Assembly: GCA_036924285.1 (NCBI GenBank)
Contig: JAYKYS010000016.1
Coordinates: 4,650,001-4,714,000 of the forward strand
DNA length: 64,000 bases
Origin: Asterella californica
Taxonomy: Eukaryota; Streptophyta; Marchantiopsida; Marchantiales; Aytoniaceae
Direction: 5' to 3'
A model generated the notes under the pieces. The model searched no databases. It had not been told where the DNA came from and was given only the letters and a program-made list of their open reading frames with translations. The position numbers and the translations under genes are program-made. Every line of letters starts with the position of its first letter. Position 1 is the first letter of the stretch. This document shows positions 39,326 through 48,176 of the stretch, in pieces.

Positions 39326-40882
39326 CTTCATCAACCTCTCCGATATGGCGTTGACAGCCGATCCTCCATCCACCAATACGTCAGAGACGTAGTGACCATT
39401 CAACCGGACTTCAATCTTTGAAGCCCTAGTGCATACCTCTGAAGCATGCACATCCACCACACCAACTCCCACAGACTTTGATGTCTTGCTCTTGGATTTC
39501 TTCTTCTTGCTTCTCTTAGAACTCAGTCCTCCTCTGAGTTCCCTTCGTAAGCTGGGATTAAGTGCGATCAGTTGTCCAACAGTGATGTTGGCTTTCTGAG
39601 CACCCACATCTTCAACCACATCATATCCCGCTTGGGAAGATGAAATGGTGAAATCCGCCATCCCTAGCTTCCTTCTTGGTTCCCTTGGTGTACTCGAAAC
39701 ATTACTTGAACGAGTACTTCTACTTGCTGACTCCTCCATGAAAACCGGTTCATCAGAAAATCGAGTTCTTTTCCTTTCTTGAGCTAAAAGCTCCACCGGT
39801 GCATGAGAAGAGTTTGAACTCTCTCCTTTCTCGTAGATGGGATCTCGCACGACATCGATAGTAGCCACCCCCTTGTCTCGTCCTTGTGATGGATTTCCTC
39901 CACCCACATTCATTCTGACAGCTTCGGCACCTCTTGCTCCGTTGTTAGGACAATTTCGCTGGAAATGAGAACCTCCACACGTCCAACAAGTGATTCCTCC
40001 AAAGTTACCTTGGTTGCCTCCAAAGTTACCTTGATTTCCTCGGTTGGGATTGTTGTCGTAACCTCTTTGACCTCCTCCTCCACCTTTGTTCCTCCATTCT
40101 CGTAACTGCACCACGTTTATCTTGAGATCCGCAAGAGTATCGGTGATGCTCTTCAGCTCGGCATGAAAATCAGAGGTGGCAGTAGACATCGTTGTTGGGA
40201 CAAACGGTCTTGGCATCACCGTTGGAGTAGGAGCTGACGTTGAAGCAATCACCAATTGTGATGGTGCAGGTGCGATCGTTGTGACTATACCAGGAGTCGG
40301 AGTCGACACCAGAGCAGCATGATGAGGTTGGATGATATCTCCTTCATCCAAACTCTCTTCCATGTTTGTCGCAATCTTGATGACCTCCGCTTTGGTTGCT
40401 GGCTTCTCGTACCTCACTTGGGTTCGAATTGAAGGCCTCAACCCTCCCACCAAGTTCTTGGTCAACACTGCTCCAATCCCCACCATCGTTAACTCCACAT
40501 TGTCTCCACTCTTCCGTAGGACCGTCCGAAACCGTTGCTCCAACTTATCCACCCTTTCGGCATATTGCCGAACTTTCTCGTCGTCCCGTTGCTTCAAATG
40601 AGTAAGCTCCACCATGAGCTTCTCATAACTCTCTTCTGGAAGAAATTCTTCGATGAGTGCATTACTCAACGTCTCCCATGTGTCCTCAACTGCACCAGGT
40701 GTCTGGCTCTTCACTCGGTCTTCATACCACGTAAGAGCAAAATCTTCTAAAAACTCCGGCAGTAACAACACCCATTCTTCCTTCCTTCTCACGTTGTTTC
40801 CGATGCAACCCCTTTTGAAGTCTCGTACAAATGGTTCTACATCTTCATTGTCCTTCCCATGAAACATTGGTAACTTCCCCAT
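39290..40882 (-). CDS. gag: Gypsy A-2 Gag with truncated protease (single open frame)
   Basis: This is the most complete gag of family A, 530 residues, starting MGKLPMFHGKDNEDVEPFVR. The capsid-type gag domain is about residues 10-125 (EEWVLLLPEFLEDFALTWYE, EKLMVELTHLKQRDDEKVRQ). A Thr/Pro/Ala-rich linker, Gly-rich repeats (NQGNFGG twice) and a zinc knuckle CWTCGGSHFQRNC near residue 298 follow. A Lys-rich tract then leads to the protease start with the canonical DGGS near residue 504. Coding homology ends near 39326, and the last ~12 residues come from fused LTR sequence. Gag would bind and package RNA. The frame is intact, so a Gag-like product could still be made if transcribed. Confidence 0.88.
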   Translation of the reverse strand: MGKLPMFHGKDNEDVEPFVRDFKRGCIGNNVRRKEEWVLLLPEFLEDFALTWYEDRVKSQTPGAVEDTWETLSNALIEEFLPEESYEKLMVELTHLKQRDDEKVRQYAERVDKLEQRFRTVLRKSGDNVELTMVGIGAVLTKNLVGGLRPSIRTQVRYEKPATKAEVIKIATNMEESLDEGDIIQPHHAALVSTPTPGIVTTIAPAPSQLVIASTSAPTPTVMPRPFVPTTMSTATSDFHAELKSITDTLADLKINVVQLREWRNKGGGGGQRGYDNNPNRGNQGNFGGNQGNFGGITCWTCGGSHFQRNCPNNGARGAEAVRMNVGGGNPSQGRDKGVATIDVVRDPIYEKGESSNSSHAPVELLAQERKRTRFSDEPVFMEESASRSTRSSNVSSTPREPRRKLGMADFTISSSQAGYDVVEDVGAQKANITVGQLIALNPSLRRELRGGLSSKRSKKKKSKSKTSKSVGVGVVDVHASEVCTRASKIEVRLNGHYVSDVLVDGGSAVNAISERLMKILVDEFNEIFS

Positions 40883-41095
40883 CTTGTAACTATTCTTTCT
40901 ACCCTTCTAATTTTTGTGCAATAACTACTCGCTAAAAGAGTACGAACATCACCAATTCCATTCGCGAATAATCTACCATAGGTAAAATGAAAGGAAATGG
41001 TTGTAACAACACCTCTTGTGCCATCTCTTCTCCCAAGGTAATCATGAGCCTGAGTCGCATCACCGTCTTCTCCACCATCCGAATGACGATCTTCA

Positions 41096-41571
41096 TCACA
41101 ACTCAGCCGAGTCCTCTTTTGAAGTCGACAACTTCTCCGTCTCAGCTCTTTGAGTCTCGTCCAACTTCTCGACTACTGACGTAAGTAGGGCGGCCACATC
41201 GACGCACTTGTGTCCTCTTGATAGATCACCCACTCCACAACTTGGACAAGGATCTTCTCCTAGAAGATGAATTGGCGCTGGTGACGATGGACCCACTCGA
41301 AGACTTAAATCAGTAAACTCCCGCTTCCCTTTAGCTCTCTCGGTTCTGATTCTAGTTGGACAATTCACTACTTTATGTCCCAACCCTCTACAGAATAACA
41401 CCACAAGTCGGTTTCTACTCTTCTCCTCGGAGATTCTACTTGAGGTTTTGTACTAGGGTTCTCAAACTCAACGATAACCTCTTTCGAGCTCTCTCCGACG
41501 CTTACTATGACATCTAAACCTTGAGGAAGGTTTCTAAGTCTAACTTTCCAATCTTTCAAACTTCCACTCAT
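41096..41571 (-). pseudogene. Gypsy A-2 zinc-knuckle pre-gag protein (one frameshift)
   Basis: Counterpart of 727-1227. It begins MSGS and continues with NLPQGLDVIVSVGESSKEV. A frameshift near 41398, inside the zinc knuckle, moves the rest (CRGLGHKVVNC, GEDPCPSCGVGDLSRGHKC) to another frame, which ends at 41096. Confidence 0.7.
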
Positions 41572-41713
41572 GTTGCACCTTCTCAACCATTAATTAGACA
41601 AAATATCATAGAGGAAAATAATTCTACATCACTTCTTTAACTCTTCCGAGCTTTATATTGGAAATCGTGTATTATACATGCTATACACGAAATAAAATCT
41701 AATCTAAAATTAA

Positions 41714-42148
41714 CTATCGAAGATATGATCCTCCTCACCATCGTTTGTACTAATCACAACAGACATCTTGAACTCACTCTTGTAAGGATCCAACTCTACT
41801 TCACCAGGAGCATTCGTGGCCTCCACAGTGAATGATGCTTTAAACTCGGCTTTCTTCAAATCTGTGCCAATGGTCGCGGAAGCTTCTTCGTATAGGGTAA
41901 AGAGGGCACCCCAAGTGCTATAGATGCGGGTTTGTAACTCATCTATACTTAACTTGGGCTCCTCCGTCTCTGTTCAAACTCCTAAACGTCTCTTCTTCCA
42001 CCTCGTCATTCGAACTGGATTCCCCATGAAGTATCTTCGAGACCTCCTTGTATCCGAAACGTATATCTCTTAGTTGGTAAGAGATCTCTCCAAGATTTTG
42101 TGGTCTCCAGTAGCTCAACCTCCAAGCTACTAAATCATGAAGTTTCAA
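41714..42148 (-). pseudogene. Gypsy A-2 pre-gag leader ORF (one frame break)
   Basis: The N-terminal part from 42148 (MKLHDLVAWRLSYW, then HGESSSNDEVEEETF) ends at a stop near 41940. The C-terminal part (IYSTWGALFTLYEEA to the stop at 41714) lies in another frame and aligns with 271-588 of A-1. The product is unknown. Retention of both halves in two copies suggests a real leader protein. Confidence 0.5.
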
Positions 42149-42891
42149 CAGAAACTTCTCTAATCAGAAGAGATGGTGATGACTGTACAAATTTTCACAG
42201 AACTGAAATTTGTATATTTTTACTTCCCTCATGGTTGTCAACCCCCTCCACTTTGAAAAATTCTTTCTCCCTCTTCAGACCTCATCTTCTCATGATTTCT
42301 TTTGTCCTGGATAGCTTATCAGCCACTCTAAAACACTGGAAAGTTTCTCAGGAAAATAAAATTCACAAAAAATCTGACAATGACTGTAAATTTTTTCCAG
42401 ATAACAGAATTCCTCAACTCTCATGAATAGACCCCCTCAACTTTGAAAATTCATTGCTCCCTCTCTAGACCACCTTTTCCTATGATTTCTTTTGTCCTAG
42501 ATAGCTTATCAGCCAATCTAAAACACTGGAAAGTTTCTCAGGAAAATAAAATTCACAGAAAATCTGACAGCGACTGTACAAATTTTCCAGAGAGCAGAAT
42601 TTCTAAACTCACAAATTTATCTCCTCTAATAACGTTTCTCTCCTCCTTTCTCTACAACTCGTGTTGCACCCTCTTTCAACTCTCCTCAAACCCTTTCTAA
42701 GTGAACAAGATGTAAAGAATGACTTCGAACGCGTCATATATCACTACGGGATACACGAAAGGTTCTAACGTTGCTAAAATCGTGTTAGTTCTCTCTCCTC
42801 CCAACGTTCTCTCCATGTGCTCTCTCATAATCTCCTTTTGTCGAATATAGAACTGAACTCTAAACATTGTTCAACGATCCCTTCAAGTGAG
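42149..42891 (-). repeat. Gypsy A-2 leader with ~190-bp tandem repeats
   Basis: Units beginning ATGATTTCTTTTGTCCT recur at 42292 and 42482 (period 190), with partial units on either side (roughly 42180-42620). Each carries a CTGGAAAGTTTCTCAGG block and an ACTGTA(C)AAATTTTCC block. The rest of the leader, to 42891, lacks genes. Confidence 0.7.
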
Positions 42892-42909
42892 GTCCCGGCA
42901 ACGGAACCA
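42892..42909 (-). promoter_or_regulatory. Gypsy A-2 primer-binding site (tRNA-Asp-like)
   Basis: On the minus strand TGGTTCCGTTGCCGGGAC begins 4 bases after the LTR end. It resembles the tRNA-Asp complement used by Athila-type plant elements (TGGCGCCGTTGCCGGGGA), with mismatches at positions 4-5 and 18. Confidence 0.65.
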
Positions 42910-42913
42910 AAAA

Positions 42914-43827
42914 TGTAAACCCTCCGTGGTCTTATCGATCAACTACCCCCCCGATCTCTCAACCTCCACGATCGTCATCCACGAATCTGCAACATGTCGG
43001 GCCTGTCTCTCACTCAGGGGTCACCTCTGATGGCTTTGATGGAAGCACACCATGAACTTGAAGGGAAAATGCTGAGTTCACTCATTCATACACCCACAAA
43101 CTTATCAACTAAAAATCTCCTTAAACACATCAACTAAAATCCTCCATTCTAACGACGTCTCTCAAGTTCTCACATGCTAAAAATATCCCACACTCTCTAT
43201 ATTACTCAAGTTGTCATTACGACAATGTGAAAACAAGGATGAGGAGCTCTTCTCTACTCCTCTATTTATACATTCTAGGTTTTTACTTTGGTACCCCCGG
43301 TAACTCAGCCGTAACTACTTTTACCGGGTTTTACTAAGATATTACTTAAGGTAAAAGCATTAATCACATGGGCTTCTTACCTTTTCACATGGGCTTATTC
43401 CTTCAAAGTCAACAACTTCTAGAAGGATTCTAGAATATTCTCAAGGAATCTCGAATTTCCACCCCCCCTCTACACTAGGACCCACTAAAAAGGAAACATG
43501 TGGAATCTCTTCTTGTTTTTAATGCCCACAAAGTCCACAACTTTAATCCAACCACTAATATCAAGTCAAAAAGGAGATAAGGGATACTTTCCACCCCCTT
43601 TCTACCTTTTAGACAAGATGACAAGATAGTAGTGCTCACTCTTTAGCAAATATCTGAATTCTGCCAAAAGTACAGCTAAGTTTAACCATAACTAACTTTT
43701 AGCTAGTCATGACTAACTTGATACATCCTTAAAGTACTTTGGCAGCCAATAAACATTCTCAACACTTAGTTATAACTAAACATCTTACTAATAGACAAAC
43801 TTCCTATGTGTAACATAGGTCGTTACA
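42914..43827 (-). repeat. Gypsy A-2 LTR (914 bp)
   Basis: On the minus strand it runs from TGTAACGACC to GGGTTTACA. A TATA box (TATAAATA on the minus strand) is at 43263-43270. Beyond 43827 gypsy B-3 gag begins. The start has a short inverted repeat, TGTAAC...GTTACA. Confidence 0.8.
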
Positions 43828-44703
43828 TTTCACAGCGGACAGACTTTGTTTCATGTTGGCTGATCGAGGAGCTGAACGGGAGTTACATCTGATTGGAGGA
43901 GAGTGGAGGAAGCAGTATCTATCCTTGCTAGACAACGTCATGGTAGAATGGTACTGCAGCTAGAGACCTTGCTAGAGCAGAGAATAGCTCCTCAGGTTCC
44001 TGTAGCTCCTCCTACAATACCTCAAGTACCTATAGTGATTCCTCAAGCACCTATAGTGGTTCCTCAAGTGGTTCCTCAAGCGCCTGCAGTACCTATCCCA
44101 GCACAGAGAGGACCTAGACAGCAACAGCGACCTGCTGAGAACCGAAATAAGAATAACTTGATAGAAGAGCTCACTCAACAGCTGAGAGATTTGAGGGTTG
44201 AGATGGCAGACTTGAGGAGAGACCAACGACCAGTTGCGTCAGGTGCTCGATCTGTAGGAGGAACCTTTACCAGGAGATGTATTTGGTGCGATAGCCTAGA
44301 TCATCTCAGAGGGGCCTGTCAAGACTTGGCGGTTGCCTTGCGAGAGGGCGTAGTCAACTATCAGAATAACAGGCTGTATTTAATCGCCACGGGGCAGCCT
44401 CTGAACACATATTTTGGGAGAGGAAGAATGAGGAGTTCTCTTCCAGCACTTACTGGCGTGAATACTACAGCGATGACTGCGGGTTCTGCAGAGGCTGATG
44501 TGTATACTGGGAAGGTTGAGGTGCGCGCTAATCCAACTATGGTTGAGCAGGTTAATGAGGTCTCAGTTGAAATGATGAAGAGAGGTGCAGAAAGCATTAG
44601 GAGAGCTACTGGATGGAGGGACCCAGTGGATGCAACTTCTATTCGAGCAGTGAACAGGATGCCATGGTGGAAGACAAAAGAAGACGGGATGCTTCTGATT
44701 TAG
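43828..44703 (+). pseudogene. gag: Gypsy B-3 gag (5'-truncated)
   Basis: Its first ~75 bases, in shifted frames, match the C-terminal capsid region of B-1. The open frame from 43903 has EEAVSILARQRHG and a Pro/Val/Ile-rich repeat tract (PQAP, PQVP). A Gln/Arg region and the zinc knuckle CIWCDSLDHLRGAC (44279-44320) follow. An 11-13 base difference from B-1 near 44640 shifts the frame, so the gag C-terminus continues in the next ORF. Confidence 0.82.
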
Positions 44704-45764
44704 ATGCAGGGGTACCAGAGGACAGTGATCGCCAGAGGGTTACGAGGAGGAGAGCAGCAGAACTGTCACCATCTGTACCAGCTGGTAGATTTCCTGCTGC
44801 AGAGGATATACCTTCTACCTCTTCAGCTCCACCACCTGCAGTAGATCCTATGGAAGGTGTACATGATTTGCCACAAGAGACTACTATTACAGATAGAGTA
44901 CGTGGAAAGAGGTTTACAGCACAGGAGAAGGAAAAAGCTCCAGCTTACAAGTTAGCGGTAGACATCGAAACAACAACAGACTTGCGTGCTGTCCTGGAGC
45001 AACGCATTTTGGATGCTAGAGTTGAGTTTACTTTTCGTGAAGTGCTTGGTATCGCAAAGAGAGAGTTTCATGAGTTGATAATAGACATCATGAAGAGAAA
45101 GAGACATGTATTGATTGAACAAGTAAGTAGTCAGATGGTTGGAGCAGTAGATGCTATTGGTGTTGATCAGTTCAGAGATGATAAGTATGAGGTATGGGTT
45201 GCTGGTCCAGCTGTTATTGAGAACGAAGATGAAGAGTTTGAGGAGGATAGGTCAAGCGCGGACAGCAATTTCAAAGAAAAGCACTGGGCAAGAGCGACAA
45301 CTAAGACGCAGGTTCGACTTGGGGGACTTTCTGAGTCAGTACCTGCACTTGTGGATCATGGGTCGGAGATCAACATCATTTCCAAGGAGGTATATGAAAA
45401 GGGGCAGTGGTCGATCGAAAGGAATCATGGTTGGGTGCTTCGAGCTGCAAATAACCAAAAGGGTGAGTTATACGGAGCCTATCCCAATATGCGGGTAAGG
45501 ATTGGAGATGTAGAGGTTGATCAGCATTTCTTTGTACAGTCGTCTGCCTCCTATCCTGTCATACTGGGCCAGCCATACATCACCGCTGTTCGAATGGAGA
45601 CAAAGGTGATGAATGATGGATCTCATTATGTCAGAGTTCGGAGTCCTGCTGATAAGTACTCAGTACAGTTTTTGACGGTTCGTTCAAGACATGAACGGAA
45701 CCGACAAACCCTTAGAGATTCTCAAACCAAGAGATGTAAGGGTTTTCACAGTCCACTCCTGTAG
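44613..45764 (+). CDS. pol: Gypsy B-3 gag C-terminus and aspartic protease
   Basis: A 383-codon frame. Gag-linker sequence (VEDKRRRDASDLDAG, a Ser/Pro-rich part, EVLGIAKREFHELIID) leads to the protease, with active-site segment LVDHGSEINIISK near 45349-45387, then FFVQSSASYPVILGQPYI. DHGS replaces the usual DTG/DSG. The frame ends at TAG 45762-45764, 16 bases after a GGGTTTT heptamer. RT follows in the -1 frame. The protease would process Gag-Pol in particles. Confidence 0.8.
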   Translation: MEGPSGCNFYSSSEQDAMVEDKRRRDASDLDAGVPEDSDRQRVTRRRAAELSPSVPAGRFPAAEDIPSTSSAPPPAVDPMEGVHDLPQETTITDRVRGKRFTAQEKEKAPAYKLAVDIETTTDLRAVLEQRILDARVEFTFREVLGIAKREFHELIIDIMKRKRHVLIEQVSSQMVGAVDAIGVDQFRDDKYEVWVAGPAVIENEDEEFEEDRSSADSNFKEKHWARATTKTQVRLGGLSESVPALVDHGSEINIISKEVYEKGQWSIERNHGWVLRAANNQKGELYGAYPNMRVRIGDVEVDQHFFVQSSASYPVILGQPYITAVRMETKVMNDGSHYVRVRSPADKYSVQFLTVRSRHERNRQTLRDSQTKRCKGFHSPLL

Positions 45765-45806
45765 AGCGGGAAGACAGGAGTGTAGAACCTACTGTTGAGG
45801 TCCCGT
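45737..45806 (+). promoter_or_regulatory. Gypsy B-3 putative -1 frameshift signal
   Basis: The heptamer G_GGT_TTT is at 45740-45746 in protease phase, and the -1 frame has TAA just before it (45737-45739). The spacer is 7 nt. Stem 1 is a perfect 9-bp helix, CACTCCTGT (45754-45762) with ACAGGAGTG (45774-45782), 11-nt loop. Loop bases 45766-45771 can pair with 45801-45806 (five Watson-Crick pairs and one G.U). The stem sequence differs from B-2 and B-1 but the layout is the same. Confidence 0.78.
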
Positions 45807-47579
45807 CAGAATTGGAAGCGAAACATGTACAAAGTTCTGGAGACAAGTGTGGTGTACAGAGTTGGCAGTCTGGATTGCTGATGTTTGAGGCAGATGGGTA
45901 GAGTCGATTTACAAGAGTTGAAGATATGAGGAAAAATACAAAAAGATGGATGGTGAAACAGGTATCAGAGTTGTGGCGTGTAGGAGTTCTACCTGAAGAC
46001 GAAGTGGTTTCTGGTTTGTTTGAAGAGTTTATGTCTGTACAGTCAGTTGTCGGTTGGTTAGATAATGTGAGTGGATTGGTGGAAGGGAAAAATAGTGTGG
46101 CGGTGATCCCTATCCACTCTCGACGTATATATGAAGAGATTGCTACATACGTGTAGTTCTTTCCTCATCCGATGCAGAATAATGAGGGGAGAGAAGCAAG
46201 TTGTTGGTGTACACTCCCTCAGGAAGCAGATGTCCATATGAAGTACAAATCTGTACAAAGAAAGGTAAGACCGGTAACAACTCAACTACCTGCTAACTCC
46301 CAGCAGTAAGTACAGTTAGTGGGGACTGAGCCTATATTGCGTGATCATAGACGAGTAGGGCACCAGTTTACTAAGGAGACATTGAAGGAGCTCCAGATAG
46401 GAGGGGTGATTTCTTGACTTAGGTCGAGAAGATAGTGTTTCAACAGATGATAGTGAAGCATGGTAAAGCATTCCTATCTCTTCTTCAGCAGAAGAGATAG
46501 GTTGTGTGGACCCAAAGGTTATAGCGCCTATGGTTATATTCACAATCCCTCATGTGCCTTGGGACCTAAAACCGATCCCAGTTCTTCATGCTTTGTTGCC
46601 TAAGCTCATCGAGTTGTTGAAAGAGAAGGTATAGATGGGGATACTTTAGCCGTCTATGGGGCCATATTCTAGCAGGTGGTTCACTGTACCCAAGAAGTCA
46701 GGAGCTTTGCGTTTTATTCAAGACCTACAGCCTGCAAATAACGTAACCATTCGTAACGTTGAGACGGGTCTTGTGATTGAAGAGGTAGCAGAGGCATTTG
46801 CAGGGAGAGCTATTTATTCGATAGGAGATCTATATTCTGGTTATGATCAGTTCTAGCTGGCTGTGGAGAGTAGAGATTTAACTACTATGCGTACGCCCCT
46901 GGGGTTGATGCGGATGTGTACTCTTCCATAAGGAGCGACGAACTCGGTGGCTCATATGCAGAATGCGATGCATAAGGAGTTTGTGCCTGATGTTACCATT
47001 CCGTTTCTAGATGATATTCCTATAAAAGGTTGCGCGGTTGAAGATAAGGATGGATCAGTACTTGCGAATGGATGTAGGAGGTTTGTTGCAGGGATGTAGA
47101 ACGTATCTTGACTCGACTGGAGGAGGTGCATCTCACCCTGTCAGGAGCTAAGTCCAAGTTTGGTGTGTCTGAGATTTTAGTGGTTGGACATCTGTGTGGT
47201 GCTTTTGGAAGGCGACCAAACCCCGAGAAGGTTGAAGCTATAGCTAGGATGGCAGACTGTAAAAATATCACGGAGGTTCGACGCTTTCTAGGTGCTTGTG
47301 TGTTTATTGTTTATCCATTCCTCATTATGCTCATGTTGCTGAGCCTTTGTATGCATTATTGAGGAAGGGTAAGAGGTTTGTATGGACCTCAGTCCATCGA
47401 GAAGCTATGAATAGGCTGAAGGAGGCTCTACAGTCTCCATCTGTTCTTAGAAGAGTAGACTACGGGTGTGGGAGACCTGTCATTGTCACAGTAGATACTA
47501 GTCCAAAGGCGATTGGCTGGCAATAGATCAAGATGATGCGGATGGTAAGCGGCTTACCTCTAGGTTTGGAGCTAGGATC
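45747..47579 (+). pseudogene. pol: Gypsy B-3 reverse transcriptase and RNase H start (many stops)
   Basis: The -1 frame from the slippery site is open to a TAG near 45900, then 45926-46156, and then becomes patchy. Motifs survive: SRWFTVPKKSGALRFIQDLQ (46674), IGDLYSGYDQF, then TAG at 46854 (Gln in B-2), FLDDIPIKG (47008-47034), EVRRFLGACVF and VTVDTSPKAIGW. Several stops are one transition from the sense codon in B-2. Confidence 0.82.
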
Positions 47580-48176
47580 TTGACAGACAGGCAACGAGAC
47601 TATCCTCAAGTGAAACGTGAGTTGTGGAAGGCGGTGACGGCGATGAAGACAGACCGAGAGTTTCTGATTGGTGCTCATGTAGTCTTAGAAACGGATTGTC
47701 TATCTCTACTAGGCATGATATCCAACTGTACCACACCAGACATAGCAATGTTACGTTGGATTGCCTATATTAGAAGCTTGAATCCAGAGCTGAAGCATAT
47801 AAAAGGGAAGGAGAATATGATCGCAGATATGTTGTCAAGGGCTCGATTTGTAGACGAGGATGTCATGATTTCAGAAGCTGAGGAAGAAGAGAGAAAGGAT
47901 GCTCAGTGTCAGGTTAATCGACGGGCTACGAACTTGGAACCATTGATGTTTAGAGAGGAGCTTTACACAGGCAGACTTCGTGACATAGGGTATTATCTGA
48001 GCTTGTTGGAGAGGCAAGAGAGATGGAGCAAAGTAGAGTTCAGAGAGATAAGGAAACAAGCTTACAACTATCTTCTGCATGATGGGTATCTTTGGAAACG
48101 GCCACATAGGAGAGATGGGATGTTCATACGAGTAGTGGACGATCTGCAGACTAAGCAGCAACTAATGAAGGAGTTT
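47580..48176 (+). pseudogene. pol: Gypsy B-3 RNase H end and integrase N-terminus, up to C5
   Basis: One open frame: RQRDYPQVKRELW, LETDCLSLLGMISNC, HIKGKENMIADMLSRA, and then the integrase N-terminal region up to LMKEF. C5 interrupts the codon run right before the first zinc-binding His. AGTTT at 48172-48176 is the first TSD copy. Confidence 0.88.

Larger units (their letters stand above)
38753..43827 (-). mobile_element. Gypsy A-2 (minus strand): LTR, leader, pre-gag ORFs and gag, joined to a second LTR/PBS/leader fragment
   Basis: Reading the minus strand: LTR 43827-42914, primer site, leader with ~190-bp repeats, pre-gag ORFs, gag and the start of protease to ~39326. A direct switch follows to the last ~228 bp of the same LTR (39325-39099), its primer site and ~350 bases of leader (to 38753). 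RT and integrase are missing. This is what a large deletion in a tandem LTR-internal-LTR-internal array would leave. Confidence 0.85.

Noticed and set aside
44613..44703. A second -1 frameshift site between gag and protease in gypsy B-3, as in retroviruses with two shifts
   Set aside because: In B-1 the gag frame continues through this segment and shifts elsewhere (near 18990). Neither place has a slippery heptamer, and the copies differ by an 11-13 base indel, so these look like separate mutations.
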